Source of the DNA: Chryseobacterium bernardetii
GTDB lineage: Bacteria; Bacteroidota; Bacteroidia; Flavobacteriales; Weeksellaceae
Reading direction: 5' to 3'
Assembly: GCF_003815975.1 (NCBI RefSeq)
Contig: NZ_CP033932.1
Location: 1,302,001-1,366,000, forward strand
DNA length: 64,000 nt
The translations under genes were made by a program, and so were the position numbers. This document shows, piece by piece, positions 16,691-26,900 of the stretch. Under the pieces are notes generated by a model. That model searched no databases. It saw only the letters and a list, made by a program, of their open reading frames with translations, and was not told the origin of the DNA. The stretch's first letter is position 1. Every line of letters begins with the position of its first letter.

Positions 16691-17209
16691 TTAAGAGTGT
16701 CCAAAACCGATGTTTCCTTTTTTATCAGATAATTTCTTTTTGAAATCAATCATTCTTAAGGCAGTTACTGCTGCTTCTACACCTTTGTTTCCCAGGTCTC
16801 CGCCACTTCTTGCTATAGATTGCTCTTTAGTATCATCTGTAAGAACACAGAAGATGGTAGGAGTATCTGTCATTATGTTACAGTCTTTGATTCCCTGTGC
16901 TACAGCAGAACAAACATAATCGAAGTGAGGGGTTTCCCCACGGATGACGCATCCGATAGAGATCACAGCGTCATATTTTCTCTCTTTGCAAAGCTGCATA
17001 CTTGCATAGCTTAATTCGAAAGCTCCGGGAACCGGGAAAAGTTTAATATTTTCTGGTTTTACTCCTTCTTTCTCAAGGATTTCCAAAGCTGCATCACGAA
17101 GATTGTATGTTACAAAATCATTCCACTCAGAAAAAACAATGCCGATAGAAAAATCTTCGGCATTAGTTATATGAAGTGGCTTGTAATCGGAAAGATTAAC
17201 TGTTGCCAT
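16691..17209 (-). CDS. ribH: 6,7-dimethyl-8-ribityllumazine synthase
   Basis: RibH condenses the ribityl-aminouracil intermediate with dihydroxybutanone phosphate in riboflavin synthesis. The 172-residue protein contains SEWNDFVTYNLRDAA (substrate site), VPGAFELSYA, and the RGETPHFDYVCSAVAQGI block with the conserved catalytic-region histidine. It lies 3 bp after the TPR protein gene and probably shares its transcript. No FMN riboswitch is evident upstream of that operon. Confidence 0.96.
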   Translation of the reverse strand: MATVNLSDYKPLHITNAEDFSIGIVFSEWNDFVTYNLRDAALEILEKEGVKPENIKLFPVPGAFELSYASMQLCKERKYDAVISIGCVIRGETPHFDYVCSAVAQGIKDCNIMTDTPTIFCVLTDDTKEQSIARSGGDLGNKGVEAAVTALRMIDFKKKLSDKKGNIGFGHS

Positions 17210-17212
17210 TTT

Positions 17213-17920
17213 TTAATAATATTTAGTCATTTCAATGTAAGAATCAGACATTCCGTTGTCGTAATCCTGGTATTTCTCGTCAATCAGAGAGAAGTATTTT
17301 TTAGCGTCTGCATTTTTCTTTAATCCCAATGCTACGATACCTGCTTTTCTTGTGAAAAAATAAGTTGTATAAGGGTCATCAGAAACAGAAGCAGCTTTGT
17401 CTAATAATGATAAAGCTTCATCATTCTTGTTCAGTCCTGATTTTGCATCCGCCATAGCACCATACTTCATTGCCATCAGGGTTTTATTATCAGAAGAGAA
17501 TTTATCTAATAGATCGTAAGCTTCCTGGAATTTTCCTTCTTTGAATTTCAATAAACCTGCATTGTAAGCGGATAACTGACCAATGCTTGTTCCTGAATAT
17601 TCATTAGCTGTACCAATGAAACCAGGGTTGGCTGCAGATTTGCCTCCTAAAGCTTCTTTATCTTTATTTTCAGTTAAGTTCTTCTGAGCAGCTAAGAAAC
17701 TTTTTACCGCTTCTGCATTTTTAGGGGCAACTACAAATTGCTTATATCCGAAGAACCCTAAAACTCCTAAAACTAAAACTCCAAATACAATACCTAGTGG
17801 TTTTGAATATTTTTCAAGAAATCTCTCAGTGTTTAAGGCTTCTCTGTCAAGATCTTTGAAGAACTCAACCGTTTCTTTACCTTCTTGCTCATTCTGAGCA
17901 TTCTTTCCCAATTTTGCCAT
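17213..17920 (-). CDS. YfgM-like membrane-anchored tetratricopeptide repeat protein
   Basis: This 235-residue protein has a charged cytoplasmic start, a single membrane segment at about residues 44-62 (IVFGVLVLGVLGFFGYKQF), and a helical domain with TPR-like pairs, for example KFKEGKFQEAYDLLDKFSS and GLNKNDEALSLLDKAASVS. The layout matches the YfgM/ancillary SecYEG translocon subunit family, which helps chaperone handover at the periplasmic face. It is the first gene of a two-gene operon with ribH, driven by a good promoter at 17942-17972. The family is likely; the exact role is inferred. Confidence 0.8.
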   Translation of the reverse strand: MAKLGKNAQNEQEGKETVEFFKDLDREALNTERFLEKYSKPLGIVFGVLVLGVLGFFGYKQFVVAPKNAEAVKSFLAAQKNLTENKDKEALGGKSAANPGFIGTANEYSGTSIGQLSAYNAGLLKFKEGKFQEAYDLLDKFSSDNKTLMAMKYGAMADAKSGLNKNDEALSLLDKAASVSDDPYTTYFFTRKAGIVALGLKKNADAKKYFSLIDEKYQDYDNGMSDSYIEMTKYY

Positions 17921-17941
17921 AAGTTTTTAAAAATTGAATTG

Positions 17942-17972
17942 CAAATTTAATTGTTTCTTAGAGATTTACAAA
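17942..17972 (-). promoter_or_regulatory. Promoter of the TPR protein-ribH operon
   Basis: On the minus strand TTTG (17969-17972) and TAAATTTG (17942-17949) are 19 bp apart, an excellent Bacteroidota consensus match, 22 bp before the start codon. Confidence 0.75.
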
Positions 17973-18028
17973 ATACTTTTAGAGCATTATTCTGTAAATG
18001 TTATCAATTATCAATTGTTAATAAGAAA

Positions 18029-18058
18029 AATGCCTCGAAAACATAGTTACGAAGCATT
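18029..18058 (-). terminator. Terminator of apt
   Basis: AATGCCTCG (18029-18037) and CGAAGCATT (18050-18058) pair over nine positions including one G-T pair; a T5 run follows on the minus strand, and a T7 run exists on the plus strand. Confidence 0.65.
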
Positions 18059-18078
18059 AATTTTTTTATTTACTTAGA

Positions 18079-18615
18079 TTAATATTCTAAAATATGGTAA
18101 ACCTCTGCACCAAATTTCTTTAGTTTTTCGTCTCCATTCAACCCTTTTAATCCAATCAGGAAACTGAATTGAGAAACAGTTGCTCCTTGTTTTTCTACTA
18201 ATTTAGCAGCGGCTTCTGTGGTTCCTCCTGTTGCTAAAAGATCATCGTGAATTAAAACCCTTTGTCCCGGCTTAATCTGTCCTTCACGGGTTTCGATTGT
18301 GGCACTTCCATATTCCAGATCATATTTTTCTGAAATAACAGGCGGCGGAAGTTTTCCTGCTTTTCTAATTAGGATAAAAGGAACTTCCAGTGCAACAGCA
18401 ATGGCAATTCCGAAAAGATAGCCCCGGCTTTCTATTCCGCATACCGCATCTACTTTTCCTTTACTTTTGGCAGCAAGGTCTGCAATAACGTCTTCATAAA
18501 GTTTAGGATCTAAAAAAATAGGTGAAATATCTTTAAACTGAATCCCCGGAATAGGGAAGTCAGGTATGTTTTCAATTGTTTCTTCCAGTCTTTTGATTAA
18601 TTCTGCTGAAGCCAT
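18079..18615 (-). CDS. apt: Adenine phosphoribosyltransferase
   Basis: Apt salvages adenine by joining it to PRPP to give AMP. The 178 residues contain the N-terminal IPDFPIPGIQFKDISPI motif, the GIESRGYLFG segment, and the PRPP-binding loop VLIHDDLLATGGTTEAA. It starts immediately after the stop codon of the upstream lipoprotein gene (TAA directly followed by ATG), so the two are translated from one message. Assignment is secure; the lipoprotein partner has no evident metabolic link. Confidence 0.96.
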   Translation of the reverse strand: MASAELIKRLEETIENIPDFPIPGIQFKDISPIFLDPKLYEDVIADLAAKSKGKVDAVCGIESRGYLFGIAIAVALEVPFILIRKAGKLPPPVISEKYDLEYGSATIETREGQIKPGQRVLIHDDLLATGGTTEAAAKLVEKQGATVSQFSFLIGLKGLNGDEKLKKFGAEVYHILEY

Positions 18616-19821
18616 TTATGGGTTTATTTTATAGCTGGAAATTTTCCAGTCTCCGTTTACATTTTTAAGTCCGAAAGTTACCTTTAATGAAGTTGTCTTT
18701 CCGTTTTTATCCGTTACATCATAAGTAGCGTTTACACTGGCTCCGTTTGCATTGGTTGCCGTTGTAGTAATATTCTTAACGCTTACATTTTTTACTGCTC
18801 CAAAACCTGAATTAGGGTTTGAGAAAGACTCATAGCTTCCCCAGCTTGGGTTGTTAGAGGCATCATAAGCAGCTTTAAGGTTCTGGGAGCTTACACTGCT
18901 CAGGAATTTACTTACTGTATTTTTCGGATCTGCAGTTGGCTGTTTTGGAGCCGTTGGTGTTGCAGGAGCTGCTGTACCAGGTTCTGTTGTGGTAGCTGGA
19001 TTAGCTGTAGCCGGATTATTCGGGTCTACTACGGCACTTGGCTGTTGTGGTATTGCAGTTGTATCTGTTTTCGGAACAGCAGGAACTTTCAATGCGGCAG
19101 CATTTACATCCAGTCCAATTTTAGACATTTTGAATGTTTTTGCTGTTGTTTTTACAGAAACTGTGATGTCAATTTTATTATCTACCACTTTTGAAGCCGG
19201 AATGGAAGAGAACTTAAGGTTAAACCCTTTAAAATTATTGTCCTGCATCAGGTTCTTAGCTGTTGAAAGTCTTACTCCATTGCTGAAAACTTCTAAAGTA
19301 GCTTCCAGGCCAGCACCGGTAAATGATACAGGGTTTCCAGCTGCATCTACTAATCTTGGAACGATCTGGATTGCAGTTGGCGCACCGCTTCCGTCATCAC
19401 CCGTGGGCCTTGTTATTAGGGTTAATGCACCTGCTTTCACATCATTTGGATCACTTTCTTTGGCTTTATCATCTCCGAAGATATTCATTTCACCCAATGA
19501 TGGAGGAGCAGTACTTGCCCATTCAATTCCGTTTTTCTGTGCAACTTCGTCAGCCAAGGCCATGATTTCAGGAACCTTTTTCCCGTTAATCAGTTGCCCC
19601 AAAGCTTTTAGCTCGTTCACATCTCCATCAGCTTCCACGCCAAATGTTTTAAGAATATAAAGAGCTTCATTAAACTTAATCTGTTTAATGGTAGGTAAGC
19701 TGGAAGTCATATCATTGATACTTGACTGCAGCGTTTTAGTATTCGTAGCATCTACATGATCTTTCTTACATGCTGTAAAAAGCAAGAGACTGAAAACAAG
19801 TAGAAAAGAAAACTTTTTCAT
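18616..19821 (-). CDS. Hypothetical lipoprotein with Pro/Thr/Ala-rich linker and NTF2-like C-terminus
   Basis: The start at 19821 gives 401 residues with a lipoprotein signal (LLLFTAC, lipidated C18). The open frame extends upstream to 19968 but that extension lies on and beyond the -7 box at 19839-19846, so it is rejected. An N-terminal helical/beta domain runs to about residue 250, followed by a low-complexity linker of P, A, T and Q, and a last segment of about 100 residues (SKFLSSVSSQNLKAAYDAS to the end) resembling small DUF4878/NTF2-like domains. No catalytic motif is visible. It is co-transcribed with apt with no gap. Function unknown. Confidence 0.7.
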   Translation of the reverse strand: MKKFSFLLVFSLLLFTACKKDHVDATNTKTLQSSINDMTSSLPTIKQIKFNEALYILKTFGVEADGDVNELKALGQLINGKKVPEIMALADEVAQKNGIEWASTAPPSLGEMNIFGDDKAKESDPNDVKAGALTLITRPTGDDGSGAPTAIQIVPRLVDAAGNPVSFTGAGLEATLEVFSNGVRLSTAKNLMQDNNFKGFNLKFSSIPASKVVDNKIDITVSVKTTAKTFKMSKIGLDVNAAALKVPAVPKTDTTAIPQQPSAVVDPNNPATANPATTTEPGTAAPATPTAPKQPTADPKNTVSKFLSSVSSQNLKAAYDASNNPSWGSYESFSNPNSGFGAVKNVSVKNITTTATNANGASVNATYDVTDKNGKTTSLKVTFGLKNVNGDWKISSYKINP

Positions 19822-19838
19822 TTTTATTTGGTTTGTTG

Positions 19839-19846
19839 CAAATTTA
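19839..19846 (-). promoter_or_regulatory. -7 box of the lipoprotein-apt operon; decides the start
   Basis: The minus strand reads TAAATTTG 18 bp upstream of the ATG at 19821. It lies inside the longer open frame, which argues for the shorter lipoprotein. No good -33 element is visible. Confidence 0.5.
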
Positions 19847-19945
19847 CTAAAACCTTTATTAATAGAGGATTTTATTTTTTGTTTTGTTTTTGCGGAGCTC
19901 ATCTTTGAATTATAAATGAAAATAATATGCATATTTTGAACATAA

Positions 19946-19979
19946 AAAAAGACTGATTGTTCAAGCAATCAGTCTTTTT
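19946..19979 (-). terminator. Terminator of the actABCDEF operon
   Basis: AAAAAGACTGATTG (19946-19959) and CAATCAGTCTTTTT (19966-19979) form a perfect 14-bp stem with a 6-base loop and T-runs, 20 bp after the actF stop codon. Confidence 0.9.
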
Positions 19980-19998
19980 AAAGTTTTATTAGAAGTCC

Positions 19999-21330
19999 TT
20001 AGAAAGGATACTCATAAATTTCAGATTCGTGTAAGAAAGGGTTTCCTGTAGGAATCAACTTCAGTTTAGATAAAGCTGAAAGTACAGTAAACATAAATAA
20101 TCCAACTACGAACAGGATTGCTCCAAGAATTAACAGGAATACTTCAGGTGTGTTCCAGTATGGTCCTACTGTTCCCGGCATTACCATGTTGAAGTAATCC
20201 AAAATGTGACCCAAGATAACAACTACTGCCATTGTAGTAACTACTTTGTAGTTTCTCTTGATGCTGCTGCTTACTAATACCAATAGCGGTAATAAGAAGT
20301 TGATGATCAACATCGGTAAGAAAGTAGGAGAGTAGTGCTGGAATCTGCCGAAGAAGTAGTTAACCTCTTCCGGAACGTTTGCATACCAGTAAAGCATGAA
20401 CTGAGCAAACCATGTATATGTCCAAAGCATACTTGTAGCGAAAAGGAAAACTCCTAAATCGTGTAAGTGGTTATCATTGAACTGTGGTAGGAAACCATTT
20501 TTCTTAAGGTAAACACTTAATAGAATGATTACAGCAATACCACTTGAAAGGCAGCTAACCATTGAATACCAGATATACATTGTAGAATACCAGTGTGGGT
20601 CAATAGACATCAACCAGTCCCAAGCCCAAGCTGCAGAAGCAAATCCGAAGAATGCAATGTAACCTACAGACCATCTGTAAAGCATTTGATACTCTACTTT
20701 AGACTTGGTTTCGTCTACTTTCTTAGACTGAGCTTTCAATTTCCAAGCGAAGAAAGAAGCACCAATCACATAGATTAAAGTTCTAACTGCATAGAAAGGA
20801 ATATTTAAAAACTTTTTCTTTTCGAATAAGATCACATCAAAATGCGGAGAATCCGGTTTTGTCAATTCAGGGTCCATCCAGTGGAATAAGTGCCCGTTGT
20901 GTGTGATATTTAAAATCATCAGGATAACAAGGATTGCACCACCGTAAGGGATATAAGAAGCAATAGCTTCCATTACTCTTGTAATGATGATTGGCCATCC
21001 TGCGTGTCCAGCATGCTGAATACAATAGAAGAACAATACACAGCAGCTTACTCCAAAGAAAAATACAGCTACAAAATGTAATGATGCTAAAGGCTGATTG
21101 TGAACCTGCATTGTAGCGTGCTCAAGGTGAGCCGCGTGATCCTGAGGTCCAACCATTTCACTCGAGTGTGTAGGAGCAGTATGACCAGAAGCATGAACAG
21201 CTTCCATCATTTGTTCTATTTTCTCAGTAGAAATTCCTTTGTTCATAAAGAAACCAATACCGAAAAGAACTAAACCTACAACAAGAAGTATTATAGAAGT
21301 TGATTTTAATTTTGGTGAAAAACTATACAT
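19999..21330 (-). CDS. actF: Alternative complex III quinol:cytochrome c oxidoreductase subunit ActF
   Basis: ActF is one of two NrfD-like integral membrane subunits of alternative complex III, which oxidises menaquinol and reduces a periplasmic cytochrome. The 443-residue protein has about ten membrane segments. After the first helix there is an unusual loop (roughly residues 40-85) with many histidines, for example AVHASGHTAPTHSSE and QDHAAHLEHATMQVH. The WAWDWLMSIDPHWYSTMYIW block is characteristic of this family. It is the last gene of the operon, 8 bp after actE, and is followed by a strong terminator rather than cytochrome oxidase genes. Confidence 0.92.
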   Translation of the reverse strand: MYSFSPKLKSTSIILLVVGLVLFGIGFFMNKGISTEKIEQMMEAVHASGHTAPTHSSEMVGPQDHAAHLEHATMQVHNQPLASLHFVAVFFFGVSCCVLFFYCIQHAGHAGWPIIITRVMEAIASYIPYGGAILVILMILNITHNGHLFHWMDPELTKPDSPHFDVILFEKKKFLNIPFYAVRTLIYVIGASFFAWKLKAQSKKVDETKSKVEYQMLYRWSVGYIAFFGFASAAWAWDWLMSIDPHWYSTMYIWYSMVSCLSSGIAVIILLSVYLKKNGFLPQFNDNHLHDLGVFLFATSMLWTYTWFAQFMLYWYANVPEEVNYFFGRFQHYSPTFLPMLIINFLLPLLVLVSSSIKRNYKVVTTMAVVVILGHILDYFNMVMPGTVGPYWNTPEVFLLILGAILFVVGLFMFTVLSALSKLKLIPTGNPFLHESEIYEYPF

Positions 21331-21338
21331 TTCTTTTC

Positions 21339-22028
21339 TTATTTTTTAGTTTCGGTAGTCGTTTCAGTTGTTGCTGGTGCCGCCGCTGTAGCTGCTGCCG
21401 GTGCTGCTGCTCCTTTTTTGAAAGCACTCATCACATACATTGCTACTCTCCATCTGTCTCCTGCGTTCAATTGTCCCGCATAAGATCCCATGGCATTTCT
21501 ACCGTTTGTTAATACATAATGAACAGATCCTACAGTAATTTCTCTGTCAGCATAGTTTGGTACTCCGGAGAACGCTCCACTCTGTACGATAGGTCCTTGT
21601 CCATCACCTCCTGTTCCGTGACATGCAGCACAAGTGTGGTCGAACAATACTTTTCCTCTTTCAAGATCCTTAGCTGCATTAGCTGGGTTCAGAGGAGAAG
21701 TTGTTAGTTTTTTAGAAGCATCATAACCTGCGTTGTACTCGTCAACATTCTTTGGCAATAAGCTTTCTTCAAAAACTCCATCTTTATTTTGAGCAACTGA
21801 TCCTTCTACCGGAGAAAGACCTGTTGCACCATTATTTTTAACAAAAGCAGGAATTTCATTTTCATGATCTGAATACGCATCCTGAGCCTTCATCAATGGA
21901 TCATAAGCTACCGGAAAATACATGTCCGGGAAATATACCAGCGGAGTATTCTCCTTTGGTCCGCAAGAGTTAAGTAAAACTGTTGTTAAACCTAAAACTG
22001 CTGTAATTCTTAATACATTCTTTTTCAT
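21339..22028 (-). CDS. actE: Alternative complex III monohaem cytochrome c subunit ActE
   Basis: This 229-residue lipoprotein (signal ending LLNSC, lipidated C22) carries one c-type haem motif, CAACH at residues 133-137, with a later methionine-containing segment (GRNAMGSYAGQL) able to provide the sixth ligand. It should pass electrons from ActA/ActB to the terminal oxidase donor. The C-terminus is an alanine/threonine-rich tail ending TTTETKK. It follows actD by 1 bp. Confidence 0.92.
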   Translation of the reverse strand: MKKNVLRITAVLGLTTVLLNSCGPKENTPLVYFPDMYFPVAYDPLMKAQDAYSDHENEIPAFVKNNGATGLSPVEGSVAQNKDGVFEESLLPKNVDEYNAGYDASKKLTTSPLNPANAAKDLERGKVLFDHTCAACHGTGGDGQGPIVQSGAFSGVPNYADREITVGSVHYVLTNGRNAMGSYAGQLNAGDRWRVAMYVMSAFKKGAAAPAAATAAAPATTETTTETKK

Positions 22029-22029
22029 T

Positions 22030-22551
22030 TTAAGCGTCTTTAACAGTTATTTCTTCAACTCCAGTTTCAATTAGCAACTGCTTTACAGATTCTACATCTT
22101 CAGTTACGAATTCCATCATGAATTTATCATCAGTAGTTCTTGGATCCGGGTTCTGAGCTGGAGCTCCTGGATACATTTTGTTTCTAACCAAGAAAGTTAG
22201 AGACATCATGTGAGCTGCACAGAATACCATTAATTCGAACATTGGAACTACGAATGCCGGCATGTTGTGTCCCCAGTCAAAAGCTGGTTTACCACCGATA
22301 TTCTGAGGCCAGTCGTGGTTCATCACGTACCAAGTTAAAGTAGCACCGATAGTAACCCCATAACAAGCATAGATGAAAGCAGCATCAGAAATTCTGGTTT
22401 TCTTTAACCCCAAAGCTTTATCTAGTCCGTGAACCGGAAACGGAGTATAAACCTCGTTTATTTTGATTCCTTTATCGTTGAATGCTTTAACGCCGTTCAT
22501 TAAATCGTCGTCATCAGCATAAAGTCCGTATACAATTTTAGTGGTGCTCAT
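22030..22551 (-). CDS. actD: Alternative complex III subunit ActD (DUF3341)
   Basis: ActD is a small membrane subunit of unknown mechanism within alternative complex III. From the ATG at 22551 it has 173 residues: a soluble N-terminal part (TKIVYGLYADDDDLMNGVKAF), two membrane helices (around AAFIYACYGVTIGATLTWYV and PAFVVPMFELMVFCAAHMMS), and a soluble C-terminus. The longer frame from 22578 would overlap actC by 41 bp; the chosen start overlaps by 14 bp. Confidence 0.93.
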   Translation of the reverse strand: MSTTKIVYGLYADDDDLMNGVKAFNDKGIKINEVYTPFPVHGLDKALGLKKTRISDAAFIYACYGVTIGATLTWYVMNHDWPQNIGGKPAFDWGHNMPAFVVPMFELMVFCAAHMMSLTFLVRNKMYPGAPAQNPDPRTTDDKFMMEFVTEDVESVKQLLIETGVEEITVKDA

Positions 22552-23935
22552 CTCCTTCTTTTGCTTTATAAGTTTCACCTGAGATTTTCAAAATCGATTT
22601 TAATTCAGCCTGTGCAATTACAGGGAATGTTCTTGCGTATAATAAGAATAATACAGAGAAGAATCCGATTGTTCCTAAGTATACACCCACATCAATGATT
22701 GTTGGCTTAAACATTGTCCATGATCCTGGTAAGTAGTCTCTGGAAAGGTTGATAACGATGATATCAAAACGTTCGAACCACATACCGATGTTGATAATCA
22801 ATGCAACGATGAACGTCCAGATAATGTTTGTTCTTAGTCTCTTGAACCAGAATGAAGCCGGAATAACAAGGTTACAGATGATTAGTGACCAGAAAGCCCA
22901 CCAGTAAGGGCCCACTGCAGCACCTGGAGAAAGATAAGTAAAGTCTTCAAATCTAGATCCAGAATACCATCCGATGAAATATTCAGTTGCGTAAGCTACA
23001 GTTACCATACCACCTGTTAAGATGATTACGATGTTCATAATTTCGATATGATACATTGTAATATACTCTTCTAAGTGACAAACTTTTCTTGCAACTAACA
23101 ATAGGGTCTGTACCATTGCAAATCCTGAGAAAATCGCACCAGCAACGAAGTAAGGAGGGTAGATAGTTGAGTGCCATCCTTTAATTACTGAAGTTGCGAA
23201 GTCAAAAGATACGGTAGTGTGTACTGAGAATACAAGTGGAGTTGCTAACCCTGCAAGAACTAAAGAAAGTTCTTCGAATCTTTGCCAGTGTTTTGCTTTA
23301 CCACCCCAACCGAATGCAAGGAATGTATAAATCTTCTTAGTCCAAGGAGTTTTAGCTCTATCTCTGATCATTGCAAAGTCAGGGATCAATCCCATGAACC
23401 AGAATACAGTTGATACTGAGAAATACGTAGAGATCGCAAATACGTCCCAAAGTAGAGGAGAGTTAAAGTTCCCCCAAAGAGAACCGAATTGGTTTGGTAA
23501 AGGGAAAACCCAGTATCCAACCCAAACTCTACCCATGTGAATTACAGGGAAGATTGCTGCCTGTACAACCGCAAAGATCGTCATTGCCTCTGCAGATCTG
23601 TTTACAGACATTCTCCATCTCTGTCTAAATAATAATAATACCGCTGAGATTAGGGTTCCGGCGTGACCAATACCTACCCACCATACGAAGTTGGTAATAT
23701 CCCAACCCCAGTTAATAGTTCTGTTAAGCCCCCATGATCCAATACCTGTTCCGATAGTATAAGCGATACATCCGAATCCATAGATGAATAGAACTAAGGC
23801 TGCATATAATGAAATCCACCATAATTTACCTGCTCTTTCTTCGATAGGTCGTGCAATATCTTCTGTGATATCGTGATAAGTTTTGTGACCAATAATCAGA
23901 GGTTCCCTTATCGGAGCTTCGTAATGTCCTGACAT
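22538..23935 (-). CDS. actC: Alternative complex III membrane subunit ActC (NrfD-like)
   Basis: ActC is the NrfD/PsrC-type integral membrane subunit that carries the quinol site and contacts the Fe-S subunit ActB. The 465-residue protein has about ten membrane helices. Segments such as NFVWWVGIGHAGTLISAVLL and LLFRQRWRMSVNRSAEAMT are typical, with the latter linking helices near the quinol pocket. It lies 25 bp after actB and overlaps actD by 14 bp. Confidence 0.95.
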   Translation of the reverse strand: MSGHYEAPIREPLIIGHKTYHDITEDIARPIEERAGKLWWISLYAALVLFIYGFGCIAYTIGTGIGSWGLNRTINWGWDITNFVWWVGIGHAGTLISAVLLLFRQRWRMSVNRSAEAMTIFAVVQAAIFPVIHMGRVWVGYWVFPLPNQFGSLWGNFNSPLLWDVFAISTYFSVSTVFWFMGLIPDFAMIRDRAKTPWTKKIYTFLAFGWGGKAKHWQRFEELSLVLAGLATPLVFSVHTTVSFDFATSVIKGWHSTIYPPYFVAGAIFSGFAMVQTLLLVARKVCHLEEYITMYHIEIMNIVIILTGGMVTVAYATEYFIGWYSGSRFEDFTYLSPGAAVGPYWWAFWSLIICNLVIPASFWFKRLRTNIIWTFIVALIINIGMWFERFDIIVINLSRDYLPGSWTMFKPTIIDVGVYLGTIGFFSVLFLLYARTFPVIAQAELKSILKISGETYKAKEGDEHH

Positions 23936-23960
23936 TTTTTACCTATTTATTATTTAAACT

Positions 23961-26900
23961 TTATTTTTCTACTCTGTTTCTTACTTTAGTATGATAGAAC
24001 ACGTTTGGTTTTGTTCCGATCTCTTCAAGTAAATAATATCTTCTGTTAGAGGCATATACCTTTCTAATTGAAGAATCTTTATCATTCATATCTCCAAATG
24101 TCATTGCACCAGTAGAACAAGCCTTAGAACAAGCTGTCTGGAATTCTCCATCCTTCACTTTTCTTCCTTCTTTCTTAGCCTCAAGAATAGTATTCTGAGT
24201 CATTTGGATACACATTGAACATTTCTCCATTACCCCTCTAGTTCTAACAACTACATCCGGGTTAAGTACCATTCTTCCTAAATCGTTGTTCATGTTGTAG
24301 TCGAACTTATCATTTAGGTTATAAGTAAACCAGTTGAAACGTCTTACTTTGTACGGACAGTTGTTTGCACAATATCTGGTACCGATACATCTGTTGTAAG
24401 CCATATGGTTTTGACCTTGCTTACCGTGTGAAGTAGCCGCTACCGGACATACAGTTTCACATGGAGCGTGGTTACAGTGCTGACACATTACTGGCTGGAA
24501 GATTACATCCGGATTATCAGCAGGGTGGTTCAATGCACCTCCTTCCTTGTTGAATGCAGTACCGTATAATTCTGGTACAGCCATTCCGTCTTTTAATCCT
24601 TCATATACTTCTACAGTTTGTCTTGAAGAATAGTAACGGTCAATTCTTAACCAATACATATCTCTGGACATTCTTACTTCTTCTTTACCTACTACAGGAA
24701 CGTTGTTCTCAGCCTGGCAAGCAATGATACATGCTCCACAACCTGTACAAGAGTTTAAGTCGATAGATAAGTTGAAGTGAGGACCGTCAGTATCATCAAA
24801 TGCATCCCAAAGGTCAATTTTTCTTGCTGGAAGAGCTCCACTGATGGTGTGGTATTCCAAAGGCTTATTCCATCCTTTGTGCTCGTCATCGAATGGTACG
24901 TTGATGAATTCAGCTAAAGGAACTTCCTTCGCGATTTCGTAACGACCCATTAATGTATTCTGAAGCTGGATCCCTGCGAATTCGTGATCTTCTCCTGTTT
25001 TCTCAATTTTAACACCGGAAACAACAAGGTTAGAACCATCGAATAAAGGATAAGCATTTACCCCAGTATCAGCAGTTGCTCCTGAGTTTTTCTTACCATA
25101 ACCAAGCGCAAGACCTACCGATCCTTCTGCCTGACCCGGCTGTACGAATACAGGAACATCTTTTATTGTAACTCCGTTTACAGTAAGGTTTACGATAGAA
25201 CCATCCAACTGCATTCTTGCGTTAAGATCGTTGTCGATACCAAACTTTTCTGCATCTTTCGGAGAAATTGTAAGGTAGTTATCCCAAGACATTCTTGTGA
25301 TTGGGTCAGGTAATTCTTGCAACCAAGGGTTGTTTGCCTGAGTACCGTCTCCCATTGAAGTCTTGGTGTATAATACTAATTCTAATTCTGAAGCTTTGAA
25401 ATTTCCTAATTCAGCAATAGCTTGTGCGGCGTTTCCTCCTGCATAAGATAATGTTGTTGAATTAGTAGAAGGGTTGATACCGTTATATAAAGCTTTGTTG
25501 AAAGAAGTACCACCTAAAAGGGAAGCAGAGCTTGCCTTTAAATAATCGTAGTAATTGTTGGCAGCATTGTTTTTACCATTCTTCCAAACCAATAGAGATT
25601 CTTCAATCTGTCTTGATTTATAGATCTTCTGGATCGTAGGCTGCATTAATGAATATACTCCTGTCTGTGGTTCGATATCTCCCCAAGACTCTAACCAGTT
25701 TGCTACCGGAATAACAGCCTTAGCTGCTTTGTACATTTCATTTTTCTTATCAGCAACAGCAATTACATAAGGAACTTTAGATAAAGACTTTTTGAAGTCT
25801 TCTCCTTTTGGATGGGCATAGATAGGATCTACGTTGTTGGTAACTAATACCCCAACTTGTCCACCGTTGATCCATCCCAGGAATTCCTGATATCTTGCAC
25901 CGTCGAATTCTTTTAGGAAGTTTGCTTTACCAGTGAAAGCTACTGAACCTAATTTTTGGTTGATTAAGTGTGCTAAAACCTGTGCTCCTTTAGAACCGTC
26001 AGCAAAAACAACAGCTTTGCTTCCTTTTGCTTTAAGTTCGTTAGCAATTTCAGTAGCAGTCTTATCAGAAGTACCACCCCCTACGATTGCGTTGTAAACT
26101 TCAACCAGAGTTTTGTTTACGGCACTTGGCTTTAATCTGTATCTTGAGTCAGCGTTAGCTCCTGTTAATGACATGTTAGATTCCACTTGAATGTGTCTTA
26201 ACATGTTTGGACCTGGTTTTCTAGCCGCTGCATAAGAAGACTCTAAGCTTGAAGCGTTGTAATCTCCTAAGAAATCAGCCTGGAAAGAAACTACCAATTC
26301 AGAACCGTTAAGGTCATAAACAGGTAATGATCTTTGTCCGAATACTTCCTGAGCAGCATCTAGTCCTGCGGAATAAGGATAAGCATCGAAAGTTACCAAT
26401 TCAGCTGTAGGATATTTAGCTTTGAATTCAGCGAATAACTTTTTGAATGTTGGTGAAGCAAAAGAGTGTGACAATACCACAATCTTTTTGCCTGACGCTT
26501 TAGCTTCTTCCAAACCTTTAATAACGAAACTGTCTACTTTGTCGAAAGTCTCATCTTTACCGTCTAGTTTAGGCTGTTTTACTTTATCATTATCATAAAG
26601 AGAAAGTACACTTGCCTGAGCTCTTGCGTTAGTTTTACCTAAATCACCACCAGCCGGGTTTGGTTCAATCTTGATTGGTCTACCTTCACGAGTTTTTACT
26701 AAAACACTAGCAAAGTCGAACCCATCAAAATATGTTGAAGCGTAATAGTTAGGGATTCCCGGAATAATATCATGTGGTTTTACCACATAAGGAATCGTTT
26801 TGATTACCGGAGCTTCGCAGGCAGCTAATGTTACTGCTGCTGTAGAGAATCCTAATAATTTAAGGAAATCTCTTCTTGAAGTACTGGATCCGTTTTTCTC

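Noticed and set aside
16691..18078. FMN riboswitch controlling ribH
   Set aside because: The operon has a standard promoter with a leader of only about 20 bases before the TPR gene, too short for an FMN aptamer.
18989..19660. A 223-codon open frame on the plus strand
   Set aside because: It lies antisense to the lipoprotein gene (18616-19821), whose P/A/T-rich composition leaves open frames on the other strand. It has no promoter, no recognisable domain and no conserved start.
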